64,000 nt of DNA from Prosapia bicincta (lineage: Eukaryota; Arthropoda; Insecta; Hemiptera; Cercopidae). Within the stretch, counting starts at the first letter, position 1, and every line of letters starts with the position of its first letter. Shown one piece after another: positions 1 through 13,700 of the stretch. The notes under the pieces were generated by a model, which ran no database searches, had not been told where the DNA came from, and worked only from the letters and a program-made list of their open reading frames with translations. The translations under genes and the position numbers were made by a program. The DNA lies in assembly GCA_036971475.1 (NCBI GenBank), contig JBAIZL010000002.1:12831868-12895867 (forward strand), read 5' to 3'.

Positions 1-1277
1 GCTCTATACACGTGGTTTGTAAAGAGTGATCGCGAAACCACCTTATATCCGGCCCTTTACTGAAGGAAAGAGTGAGATTTTTTTTCTGAACTCTACTCCA
101 ACAAGAGAGTTTAAAGCCAGTGATCATTGACTTGACCATTTCAAAAAGAGATATGGCATTCGGTGCCTTTCTATCATGGGACAAAAACTGTCTAATAATC
201 CGGATGCTATAGAACCTTTCCGTTAAACATTTCTGGAAAAATTTAGTGAATTCAATTTCTGGTCAGTATTACAGAGCAGGTGAAAGTGGCTTATTTTGGA
301 AAGCTTTACCAAAGAAAACTTTAGTTCACAAGTACAAAGACAGTGCACCAGGGCGAAAAATGGACAAAGATCGATTAACATTTATGCCTTGCTCAAACCG
401 CTCTGGAAGCCACAAATTATATCTACTGCTCATTGTCAATTTACAGAAACCAAGAGTTCTCAAAGATTGTTTCAAGCCATTGTTATACAAAGGCCAGAAA
501 ATAAATTTGGATGTTTCAAGCATTATTTAATGAATGGTTCCATGATGAATTCGTTCCATCGGTAAAAAGTCATCTCAGATCTCTTGACTGAAAAAGCATT
601 GCTTGTGCTAGACAATGGACCTGCACACAAATTAGTTAACGATGACAGTAATATCACGACAATCATCCTGCCACCCAACTGGACTGCACTAATACAGCCA
701 AAGATCAAAATATACAGAACATAAAATTAAAGTATCAAAAAAGTCTCTTATATTGTAGCACAAACTGATGACCCTGCAGCAATATTTAAGAAACTAACAA
801 GAAAGGATGTACCATTTTCTCTAACAGAAGAAATAAGAAAGCTAGGTGTGAAACACGATGATGCAATTTTGGCTTTCAACACATGACTGGACAACGGAAA
901 ACGACATACCACACTTTTAAGCCTTACCATTACTTCAGATTAGAAAGAAGGCTGTAGAAAAGGCAATCAATAAACCGAAGCAAACGAAAATTTTCGGATC
1001 TCTTTATTAAGAATTGGAGTTTTATAAAAAAGTCAAGTATGCTGTTCAAGTGTTCGTTATATCATTCATTTTAAAACTTTACATGATAAAAAGCTGTCTC
1101 AATTAAAAAATAAATGTTTCAATTGATAAGTGTTTTTTTTCAGTTATTACTGTACTGTATTTAACTAACTCTAATGTAGGTATACGTAGTACTCGTCCAT
1201 TCCGATAATCCGAAAAGTTCGGTAATCCGAAATGGTTGTACATTTATTATTTCGGATTACTGAGATTTTACTGTAAT
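1..1277 (+). mobile_element. Tigger/pogo-type DNA transposon, decayed, left end outside window
   Basis: Frame-broken remains of a jerky/Tigger-like transposase read left to right. A DNA-binding-domain word (ALYTWFVK) comes first, then KRYGIR-like and LSIMGQKLSNNPDAIEPFRK text. Next are SGLFWKALPKKTLVHKYKD, APGRKMDKDRLTFMPCSN, EWFHDEFVPSV, LVLDNGPAH and IILPPNWTALIQP, the standard order in this family. Several shifts and stops separate them. The 3' end carries an inverted-repeat-rich terminus around 1191-1277 ending CTGAGATTTTACTG before TA. A pseudogene; it occupies the space where the last Pink1 exon might have been sought. Confidence 0.8.
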
Positions 1278-1486
1278 TGGAATCATATACGTTCAATCAG
1301 CCCTGTTTAAACCTCTAAAAACTGTGATCAGGAAAGAGATTCTCAAACTTTTTCTTCAACATCACAGAAAATATCTATAAATATTTTCAGGTTAACAATA
1401 TTCTTAACTGGTGTAATATAAAATACACAACTTGCACCATATAATATCTTGCCTACATATAATATTATACTTATTTAATCACCTAC

Positions 1487-1726
1487 CGTTGATGTATTCC
1501 TTGCCAGTAATCCAGACACTAATCTTGAAATAATTTCAGGTATGTCTTCCCTAATTTCAGGCAGGTCTTCATCTATATAAGTAGAGTTTCGTAAGCTGTT
1601 TGTGTTAGATCGATAGAAAGGATTTCCAATGTCACTTAATAGTTCGTATGCAATAGTACCAACAGCCCAAGCATCAGCTTTAGAGTAATTAATGTATGAA
1701 AACATGCCAGGAGTTGCACAAGCTAC
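1487..1726 (-). CDS. Pink1: Pink1 exon 7: C-lobe helices
   Basis: 240 bp, acceptor GTTTTTCAG, donor GTAGGT. Encodes [20 protein letters not shown] and then [16 protein letters not shown] and [15 protein letters not shown]. It stops just before the RPS/RPT stretch that follows in PINK1 proteins, so at least one further exon is expected to the left. None is recognisable at 1-1486, which is mostly a transposon. Confidence 0.93.
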
Positions 1727-4700
1727 CTGAAAAACAAATTTGTGTACGTTTTTCTAAGATATTCTTTCACTAAGAATAGCTAATCCCTTATTAATAGTTT
1801 AAAGAACTAAACTATTCTATCATCCAATCAAATTAAAATACATTTTTTTAAATTTGTAGTGGATGACACGTGATGTTAGTTAGTTGTCTCAAATATTAAT
1901 TTATTAATTAAATTGAATAATGAATTACTTTTAGTTTTTCATGTGAGAAAAACAAAAGAGGCAAAGTATGCAATATAGTTATTCATCCCGTTTGCCTTAA
2001 AGTAAGTGAATCCTATGATTTCATAAAACAGCTGATTTATGTTTTAGGTTATCTGGTAGAACAGCTATTTTAACAAATAGGATATGGTACTTTATTTATA
2101 TTAATTGTAATTATTTGATAATAAATAACTAAAATGATTTTTTTTACCCAAGTAGAAATTGACTTGAAAATTTTTTAAAATTAATTTCTCGTTTTTCAGG
2201 AGAAGATAAAAGATAATTTCCAGCAACACTTCACTACTAATAATAATGCCCTCAATTTTGGGTTAAATAAGTCGATGCATCAACCTGCTGTACATACACA
2301 AAGGGGTTGTCAAATAAGAACAATATTTGGAATATTATAGACCTCATTTGTCTTCTAAAAATAACTGAAAGTTTTGTGGCATATTTGTAACAACACACAT
2401 CAGGTTGCTGCAACTAGATCGGTGTTCTTCTCCTCCTTGCAATGTCCCAAAACCACAATATCAGCAACCGTGAAGACAGAACAGGGAGTAGTGTTTCTCA
2501 ATATTTATATAAAATGAAGTTTCGGTGCAAAACAATTCAAATCAAGGCAACTTTCCATAAAGATATGAACTCTTGACTGAAAAGCCAAAGAAGAAGCACT
2601 CATGTACTAGGAACCTTAATAACAAACTCTTCCCAAGCCAAGCTGGCCCTGATTTCATCATATTAAAAGAAACCACATCTAAATCCCTTCAAAACCTAAA
2701 ATGAGCCAACAAAAACTTGTAACTACAATGAAAATATTGGAAAAAACCACAATACCACAAAAGTAATCAAAAACAACAAATAAAACAAGTTACTTAATTT
2801 ATTTGTTATTTTTGATTATTTTTGTGGTATTGGGGTTCTTTCTAATATTTTCATTATAATATATTGTAACACTGTGCTCTTGTTATTGTATAAAAGCTTG
2901 TAAATTAGCTCCATGTGTTTTGCGAAAAACCAAAGAGGTTATCACGACCTTGCCCTAATGAAATAACCTAAAATTAAAATAACTAATACTATTCCTAAAC
3001 TACTACTACATATTGTCTACATAGTACTACATATTTAACCTAAACACAAATTTTACAATAAAATTCAACATTCAATGTTTAAACTAATTTGAGTTAAACT
3101 AAAGTAAAACTAAATACTAATTATATTAATAGTTCAAACTAATTTTATTTTAATTAACTAAAACTAAACGAAATAATATTAAAGGAATAAATTAAACTGA
3201 GTCAAACTAAACAAACAATATTTTAAATAGATTCAGGTGGCGTAACAGACAGATGAAGGAAGAAGTAATAAAGTTGACATAAAAATACAGTAAAAATGAG
3301 ACAGCAATACAATTAATATGATAAAATTCAAAGATACACTTTATAGTAATTTTTTTAATCTAATTACAGAATTATCTGGAGCAAGATATTATTACAAGAC
3401 TACCTAAGGCCATTGCTTCATTCCTGCTAAAACATGAATAAATAGAAACTTCAAATGTCTAATATCTATTATACTTTGTTGATATCTACCATCATCTATC
3501 TATACCTTCATCTGCTCTAATGAGGCTACGTGGTTGATTTCATATTACAAACCCATATTGTTTTGTCATCTTGCTGCAACAGCTGTTTTTAAAATTTTGA
3601 TAAATTCTAAAACAATATTATTACTATTGAATGTAGATTCCCTCTACTGAAATATTTACTTAAATATAGGCTCCCAAAGTAGAAAATTAGTGTATAGTTC
3701 GGGTTCTATTATTTATTTCCACGGCAAAGTAATTTCGTGTATTCTCAGTTTTGTCGATATCGTTCTTTATATTGGCTATTCTACTTTACATGTTTTTACT
3801 TTTAGGCCATTCAGAATTTATTGTACAGAACAAAAACTTATTTGGTTAAGTGTGGTGACCAAGGGCTATCAGACATTTGTTTGACAGATGTTGGTTTAGT
3901 TAGATAATGAGTGTTTTATTAGTGCATGTAGTTTACATTTCAAGTTTGTTGTTGTTTATTCTAAATATTATCTGTCATTTTGTTTATTTAATTTGTAGTT
4001 TCTGTAATTTTTGTTTAGTCTTCTTCTTTTATCTTCTGAGTTTGTTGTTTTTTGCTTTAAATTTATCTTTCAGTTATTTAGTATACTTATTTTTTACTCT
4101 TAGAGATATTACATTACAGATATAATGGCTAAAACACTGTTATATGCAATTCAATATGAGATATGTTGATTTTAGATAGTAACAATGACAGGGAAACCAG
4201 TTTTCTAAATTTTAAAAGAAATATTTCCATATTTCATTTTGTTTAGCATTAAAATAATACATAACACGTAATATTTACTTTCATTCCAATGTAAAATATG
4301 TATAGTGAAGTGCAGTGATGTACAGTGCTGCTATTTTATTTTTTTACTTTTTTATACGTTTTTAAAACAAGCATCTATATGTAAGTAATCAATTCATATG
4401 TATATGTTTCCTGAAAGCTTGTTTCCTTCCCTTTACAACAATGTATAATTTGTTGTAAATGTCAAGAATCTTGACGTTATTATAAATCAAGAATTTTTTA
4501 TATTTAACCTAAAAACCTTCAGGCAGATAGAGAAAAGCGCCTCATAAGGGCTTGAAAGTGTTAACAAATATAGACATCAAGTCTGCCTATTTCAAGACAA
4601 AGCCATATTACTGAATCCACAGTATTTATATATTTATCTGGATATTAAAAAATCCAACAGTAGTTACCTAAACAGTCAAATACATATTTAAGTAATGTAA

Positions 4701-7700
4701 TCTGTTGAATAATTTGTCAGAATACTTTATTATATATAACATTAGCATATAAAAAGCTCTTAAGTGATTAATTAAACTTTAAATCCCTAAAACCTCGTGT
4801 CAGTTACATGTCTCGAAATAATTACAAGCCGACAAAAAAATATAGAGGAGATCGCAGCCAAGCCAGAATAATAAAACTAAAATGAAGATTCGACCTGAAA
4901 AGAATATTTAAGAGGAAAGTTGTAACAAGTTGTTTGAAAGTGGTGTATGTCCACTAAAGCGGGCATCAAGTGCAAAGGATAAATAAAGTGAAAAACTTAA
5001 CCCATTTATGTAATACAAAATTTTACTTAGCATATTCGAGAATGCAAATTATACCTAGAAAACTAATACAGTAATACTAGCCAGTAACACAAATAGAAGT
5101 ATGTAATACTTTAGGAAAAACTACTTACCTCAGGTGCCATGAGAGCTGCATTGCCTCCTTTATCCGTGTCGTAAGTTCGATAAGGCATATATAAACCATT
5201 AGTTCGATCAGCCAAACAACATCCAAAGTCTGTAACAACCAGCAATGGGCAACACTCTTCTCCTTCAGACATATCCAATAAAATATTATCACTCTTCAAA
5301 TCCCTGCAACAACACAAAATTAAATAATAGAGTCACAACAAATGTTTTAATTATAACTAGATTGATTTACAATCAAAATTAACTTAATTCTATGATATTC
5401 ACTTGTGCATACCATTACAGTTATCCCCCTGAAATATTTTCTAAAAAGTAAGAGTCCTAGATATAGTTACTAGTGATAGTCGATATTTTCTGTCACAGTG
5501 AATTGTCACTGATATTCATTTGTCGCTGGTGGTACCAGTGATAAAATATGGAAAACGCCAATTCCAGTGACAATAGATCGATCAACAGAAGCTGCCTCCA
5601 TTGTAATTGGGTAAAAAGTTACAATCACTGGACAAAACGGCTGTCATTGGCTGTTTTGTCGATGTCACTGGATGAAACTGCTGTCATTGGTTGATTTGTC
5701 ACTGTCATGGTTGTATTCATTTACGTCGTGTGTTGGTGGCCGATTTGTGTCAGGTTTCAAGATAGTGACAGTGATGTGTACAATAGACGATATTTATATT
5801 CGCACTCGCTAGTCTGTTCGTAATTTTGTACAAGTCTATTTTAAAATAAAATGAGCCTTCCAACAAAAAAAAGTGAGGTGTGGAATCATTTCACCAGTGT
5901 TGTATGCCTGCTTGTTATTGGCACATACAGAGCAGTCTCAGTATCCCTTGTCACCAGTAGTAGTCACTGATTCAAATCTGGCACTGTCACTAAAATCACC
6001 GACCTGATAAAGTCACTAGATCGACCATCTCTAATACTTCTTTATTCGAAACTATTCAACGTTAAGACCAGATTATTAACATTTCATCCGCCATATCCAC
6101 TTCAAACAATACACTTGATTTTACAAACAGTATTAAGAAATTTATCTGATCACACAGATCTGGAATATTTAAATAGCCTTTAATCCTTTAAGGAATAAGA
6201 GCTGATTTTTATAGCTATTGTTTCTTATGATCAATAGAAAAATATGATCAATGTTTTTTTTTTGTGAAAAATATGTCGGCTGCTTTTAGTATCTGCTAGT
6301 AGTTGGAAGCTTTTGGTTTGTAGTCATGGCGAAACATTTTTAACCCTTATAGAATCTGTTTTTGCATTAGTCACAACCGTTGATTGGCAATGATAACAAA
6401 AAAATGGATGTTCACCAGGAGACAAAAAAACATCTAGGTATTTATAACCCTAGTGACAGATCACTGTGGCCATTTAAAACTACAATACATAACAAGTATT
6501 TTTCATTTTTAAAATATTTAAAAGTTACTATCTACCGCTGATTGGTAGCAGCTGACTCATCCGTAGCAGCTGATGGTTGACAGATACGTAGTGTTGTGTA
6601 GATGGTTTGTGTTTATTTTTATCTATTTATTGCTTGTATATTTTTATAAAGAAGTAAACAATTAAAATTAACAAAAGAAAATACTGCCTTTGTCTTTTAT
6701 ACTGAAACAGTATAAGATCTCATGAAGAAAAAATGATATTTAAGCATAAAAAAATAGAATTTATAAATATGTGATATAAAAAATATACATTAATTCCATA
6801 TAGAGAGCAAACTAATAAATAATCTAATAATATAAATTCAGCTTTTACTTAATACGAATGTCACAGCAGTTTGCATTTGTATAGCATAAATGTAAAGAAA
6901 TGACCAAATTATACTATCTCTAAGTGAACAAATCTCTCATGTTCAAACCACTATGTGTTTTTTATGTACCATCAACAGTAGAAACTCTAGTAACCAAAAT
7001 CGTGCTTAACTGAAAGTCAGAGCAAAAAATTTTTAAATTACAAAACAAACGACCAAAACATGACAGAAATTGAGGATGAAGAAGAAATCATAGCAGAAAG
7101 ACACTACTTCTAGATTTCTAGATTTTCAATGACTTGGAGGTAAGCAGTTAGTTTTCAAATCCAGTAATATACTGTGCTGCATTATACAGTACAATACATA
7201 CATTAAAATCAAAGGTTTTTATGGTACACCATAAGTTTTATAAGGCCGTGAATATATGTTTGAGTAACCATTTATTTCAAAATTTCATATTATTAAGTTG
7301 CTCAATTCTTTAGATGGATTTTCAATCACTTCATTATGGTTTGTTGAGCAAACAGATGAAGCAAACCTGCTGACATGTTACTAATGAAATGATAGAGGGA
7401 TATAGCAATTACAAATTGTTTTAAAAATTTTAAAAAAAGAAAATTGAAGATTTTTTTTAAAAGATTTAAATTAACGCTAGCATACTTGTAAAATACTGTT
7501 ACAATCATTCCTTGTATAAAATCAATACACACTTGTATAAGATCGTTACAGTACTTGTATAAAATTGTTGCATTTTATTGTACATACATACTAATCTAAG
7601 CAGTAAAATGTCCTTTTGAAGGTTTTACTAAACATTTATTTACATTTTATATGTTTGTTTCACTTAAAATTTTAAAAATCTTTATCTGAAATGCCCCCCT

Positions 7701-10700
7701 GCCCCCTATGTTTTGGTTAGAAAAGTTTCTACTGCACCTTAATAGTAAATTCCATCCTGGAAATGTTCTTTTAGAACATTCGAAATCCTCCTAGCTACAG
7801 CAACAGCCCACTAATCCGGCACCTTTGATCAGGCCAAATTATTGAACATGCTGGATTACAAGGCATGTTATCGGCTTAGTAAACACACCAGCAAATCAAC
7901 TTTATTTGCCTTATGTTCAAGATGTATGTCTTGAATGTTGTATCACAAATTATTTACATTATTTGTTTATTATTTTCTTATAAATTATTATATATAATTG
8001 TAAAACATAGTTTAGTGTTGAGAATATTTTCAACTGATGATTGCATAATATTCTAATGATTTTAAAAGCTGAAATTCCTATTAATAAAGTTTAACAGTAT
8101 TTACCTGTGAGCCACGCCATATTTGTTTATATGAGTAACAGCTTCCAACAGTTGTGTCAGAAGCAAGATGCCTTCTCTAACATTGGGTTGTTTTTCCGCC
8201 AGATAATCTTTAAGACTCCTATCATACCTGGAGAGCAAAAAAGTAAACCTTGTTTAACCTTAAACTATTTAACTTGTATTTTTGCTTATTACACTTTTGC
8301 TATTACTTGCAACCAGACTTTTTGTTAACTAAAAGTTGTTAAATAGTTAACTTACACTTGGAGGAAACGTTTTCATCTTACGACTTCTTCAGCCTCCTGA
8401 AGGAGAGGGAGGCTGAAGAAGTCGTAAGACGAAAACGTTTCCTCCAATTGTAAGTTAACAATTTAACAACTTTTAGTTAACAAAAAGTCTGGTCGCAAGC
8501 AATAGCAAAAGTGTAATAAGTAATTAACAACCTGCTTGTCATGAATAGCAACAAGATTTTGATATTGTATTTTTGATTAATTAAACGTATTATTTGATTT
8601 ATTTAATTATATTATTTAAAATTTATTATTAAGACGTTATGCCTAATTCTAATGTTTTGAAAATAATCTTTTAAGTAAAAGCGTTATGACTACATCAAGA
8701 AGTAAGTAAAAATATCATATATAACAATAAAGACATTGTAAATAATTAATTGTAAATTAAAATCGAATATAAAAGTATTTTTAATGAATCCAACTTGTGG
8801 ATTCCAACTTCTTGTCAACTTGTAATAAAATGATCCATTAAGTCATAATAGGCAATTGAAAGTAACTGTGAGTAAATAAAAATAGTTTTTAAGTGGTACA
8901 GATGTCTGTATCTAGCTATATCAAGTATTGTATGTAAGTATGAAAATCTAAATAATTTGCTAGTGTACTCGTGTTTTGCCGTAATAAGGTACTGCGAGTA
9001 ATTTTTACTCATATTTGGGATATCCGCTAAAAACACTTGAACATACATTAGTATAAACACGAGAAATATATACAACTCACATTTATAAAAACTTTAATCT
9101 CAAATTTGAGATTAAAGTTTTTATAACTGAGAGTTGCATATATTTCTTGTGTTTATAGCCTTAACTCACAAGCCAGCTCGAGTATTATTTATATTTATAC
9201 ATTAGTATATTACACTTGCATATAGTAGGCCTTACTTTTGATTATTGAGGTCGGCCATTTCAGAAGATGTGTCTCTTTGTTAACTGAGACCATGATTGAC
9301 CTCTTGGTTATTTTTTTTATACATCATAGTGACGATTGAACAACTAGATATAATTTCCTTCCTTCTTTTATCAAATTTATGAGAACTCTGTAAGATATTT
9401 TTACAAAGCAGTAGCTTTTACTTATTGTTTGGATGAGTGATACTTACGGCCTAATGAGCTGAAAACACACTAATAAAAAATTATGGTATCCAGCATTTAG
9501 TTATAAATGAGCTTTTAATCACAGGTATTTCTCAGATTTTTCCTAAAATTAATTTACATGATTAATTTCTCAGGCTTAATTTAAAAATTGTTGCAGCTAA
9601 ACCTACTTCGACCTACTTGTGCGCTCGCCCCCCCCCCCCCCCCCGCTTTTTGACTGAGACTTGAATTTGTTGGTTTTATTTAAAATACTTTGAAATACAA
9701 AGTAGAGTCTCGATAATTCGAGGTGAGTGGGACTGAAACCCCCTCAAATTACTGAAAACTCAGATTACACGGAAGAAGTTCCTGAGCATTAGAAAAAATA
9801 GGACTCCTAATGAACCCTAATACAATAAAACCCCACATATCCAGATCAATGTGGTGACAGTTTGAACCAGATTTATAAATAATGGGAATAAAGACCAGTC
9901 CAGCTAATCATGAGTGCGCCATTGTTTGATTGATTTGTTTCCTTCAAGAGAGGTTTTTTTCTGATATGTCATGCATTACAGTGACATTTATGCAGGGATA
10001 TTTGTTGACTGTCAAAACAGCGTAAATAAAGAAAGATATTTATGGCCCATTGACAACCTTCTGTCATCTAAACATAACTGATATGGATATTTAAACACAA
10101 CATAACAGCATGAGTGCGGTCATAACAACAGAATGGGGAGGAAGAAAAATACCGCCATAACAACAGAATGGGGAGGAAGAAAAATACCATATTGATATGA
10201 ACATTTCTTGGAAGCCTGACTCATGTTTTTTGCATGGCACATTGATAACAATATTTCTTGAAGCCAAATTCATTTGCTTTATGGCTACAAACATTTCTTA
10301 GACGCCCGACTCATTTTCTTTCAAATAAAATAGGCTCAAATAGAAATAGGCTTGAATTATACGGAACCTCTATAGATAAAAGATATTGCGTATCTTAGAC
10401 ATTTTGTATCTTGAATATCGTATTTTCGAGACTCAACTGTATAATAATCTGATTTACTTTTAAAATAAATATGTAATATTTTACTAAGAGCTTACTCTTG
10501 CAGAAATACAAACTTGAAATTTGACATTGAATTTAATTGATTTTTTTAAAATTAACTTTTACTATTGGTCCCAAAAATTATTAAAATTTTATTTATGTTG
10601 TTTACCATAGGATGGTTATTAATAATTATAGATGTCGGTTTTTATATCATAATTTAATAACATTTCATGTGAAAATAAAAATAAAAATCTTTTAATCCTG

Positions 10701-13700
10701 AACATTATAAAATTTATTGTTGTAATCATCTTGAATTCACTGATTAAACTATAATTAAATAATACTTAACTGTGTGAAAACATAAGGGCTTAATTACTGA
10801 CACGTTTCCAAACAATCATTCCTTTTACGAACAATTGCTTCTTAAAAGGAACGATTGATTTGAAACGAGTCTGCAAGTAAGCCCTTACATTTTCACTTAG
10901 TTAATTATTATTTAGCTATAGTATTATCAAATTTATGTCTTCTATTATCTTTGAATTATGAATAAAATTATATAAGCTGATTCTGATATTTTACAAATTA
11001 ATTTGACATTTTAACACAGTTTAATTTTTTAGAATCCCTTGCCTAAAGTTCATGATTACTTTTTAACATCATTGTTTAAAGTTCTATAGCACGAGGTCTG
11101 TTCAAAAAATACATGGACTGTTTGAATGACGCGGCTCAAGTTAGTTTCAGGAGAATCCGCTTGGTGTCGCTAGGTTCGTATAAATCAGCTGATTAAAACG
11201 CGGTATTTCAGTTCCAGATATCTTCATTTGTTGATGAGTTACACTCAGTTTAGTAAAGAGTGTTTTTTCGTTTGTCGGATTTTAAAATGGACAGCCTGAA
11301 GAAGCAACGAATTGCTGTGAAATTTTATGTCAAACTAGGAAAATCTGCAACAGAAACATTTGCCATGCTTAACACGGCCTACGGTGATGTTGCCATGAAG
11401 CGTACTGCATGTTTGAAGTGGCATGAACGTTTCAAGGGTGGCCGACAGTCGATTGATGATGATGAGCATCCTGGACGTCCTTCAACGTCAACTGACGACC
11501 TACACGTTGACAAAATCAACACCCTGGTGCGCAAAAATCGATGTCTGACCATTAGGGAGCTTTCCGAAGAGTGTGGGATATCAGTTGGATCTTGTTACGC
11601 GATTTTGACTGAAAAATTGAAGATGCATCGCGTCCCTGCGAAATTTTTGCCACGCCTGATGACCGACGACCAAAAAGCCAATCGCGCCCGGGTTTGTCGG
11701 GAACTGCTTGATCGTTCAAATAACGATGAGAACTTTTTGTCAAGAATTATAACCGGTGATGAATCATGGGTGTATGGTTACGACATTGAAACGAAGGTCC
11801 AATCATCCCAATGGGTGAGTCAAATGTCTCCAAGACCCAAAAAAGCTCGCCAAGTTCGGTCGAATGTCAAGGTGATGCTGACAGTTTTTTTTTATGCTAA
11901 GGGTGTTGTTCACTACGAGTACCTCCCTGAAGGCTCTACAGTCAAACCAGATTACCTACACTGAAGTACTGAAACGTCTGAGGGACGCCGTCCGACGCAA
12001 AAGGCCAGAACTGTGGAGAAGTGATAACTGTTTTTCCATCACGACAACGCTCCAGCTCACTCAGCACTCAGAACTCGTGAGTTTTTGGCCAAACACTCGA
12101 TCACTGTTCTTCCCCCCCCCCTACTCACCTGACCTTGCTCCGTGCGACTTTTTCTTATTCCCAAAACTCAAAAAAACCCTCAAAAGAAGAAGATTTGAAA
12201 TGATTTTGGAGATTAAGGCAAATGCGACAAAGGAGCTGAACGCCATCACAAAAGAAGCGTACCAGGACCGTTTTAACAAGTGGAAACACCGTTAGGATAA
12301 GTGTGTGCGTTGGGGAGGAGAGTACTTTGAAGGAGACCCAGACGTGTAACTTCCAAATAAAGTACATTTTTTTTATGACCTCAGTCCACGTATCTTTTTG
12401 AACAGACCTCGTATTCCTTGTTATTTGAAAGCATTACAATTGAACTTAAAATTACACAAATGAATAAACTTTAAAATAATTGTCACAACCAGCACAATAT
12501 GTTAGATATTTTGTGACTGCAATGCCAGCTTATTGAAGCATTTAACAAGAAATAAACAGAATAGCTCACCTTTTCATTAAGAGAAACAAACTCATATTTC
12601 TTCCGTAACCATCAGGATTGATTCGAGTGGGCAATGCATCTGGGTAGAGAGACTTAGATCCAGGTATGTCTGGTACATAATCAGCAAAAACACTATACAT
12701 AGTAACAATATTTGCATGTGGTGGAAGAGATATTACGTTTTCTGCAAATCTGAAAAACAAGCAAATTAAATCTACTATATTCCCTAACAAGAAAATGGTA
12801 TTGGAGAATAAATTGTGGATGATACTAGCCAATAGGAAGTGAGGGTCTTGCTGAGCTACTAAGAATGGTTTGGCAAAAAATGTATTTACACTCCTAGATT
12901 TATATATGAGGATCATCATACACTAACAAACATTCTATCAATTACTGGTATTTTCACAAACATACGCTTAGATATGTTTTTAAGATTAGGATTTGTAATC
13001 AATAACATTGCATATTGAGATTGCTGAAAAGATAGATCGGTAAACACTGATCTGACATGCTACCAAGAGAATGTTATGCCAAAGACATAAGCATGATCCT
13101 TTTTCTGCCAGTCATTCAATCTTGGCTTAGGTGTCTTAATGTATGCATATTATGAGTTCCTAACTAATGATCATTCATACTGGACATTGATGTTGAAAAT
13201 GATCAAATCTGTGACCTATTAGTGCACCCTTTCTCACATTCCTAAATGTAACTTCTTACAATAGTTGGCTTTACAAAATCTAAAAAGAACAAATTCTACA
13301 TCAGGGATGGCCAACTTCTAAACCCTAAGGGGTCACTTCAGTATTTTCAGTAAACACAAGGGCCGCACAACTAATTCCACACATACATCAATAGGCCAAA
13401 TGTAGGCAGTACGTGTATTGTATAGTATTCGTTGTATATTAAATAATATAAATCAATAAACGTTATACAAAAATTTTCATATACAATTAATATTAGGCTC
13501 AATGTACAAGGGATCAAAATAAGTATAATATTAAATGTTTAGTTGTTATTCGATCATGTTGTTTACATTTATCAGAACACTGTATTTGAAAAACGCTCTA
13601 ATTTATTTAAATTTAAAATCATTCATAACTGTATAGGCCTACCTACTTCATATCATGAGAGCACTGTGGACGGAACAATCGTTCAAAGTTCATCAAAATC

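Larger units (their letters stand above)
8285..8520. repeat. Foldback repeat with paired hammerhead-like motifs
   Basis: Two nearly perfect arms of about 114 bp (8285-8398 and 8405-8520) around a short centre, CTTATTACACTTTTGC... against ...GCAAAAGTGTAATAAG. Each arm holds a hammerhead-like motif (8360-8397 minus, 8408-8445 plus). Probably Penelope-type terminal repeats in inverted orientation. Lies 57 bp upstream of Pink1 exon 5. Confidence 0.75.

Noticed and set aside
3690..4125. Two Phe/Leu-rich plus-strand frames
   Set aside because: T-rich intron sequence, no splice context or recognisable motif.
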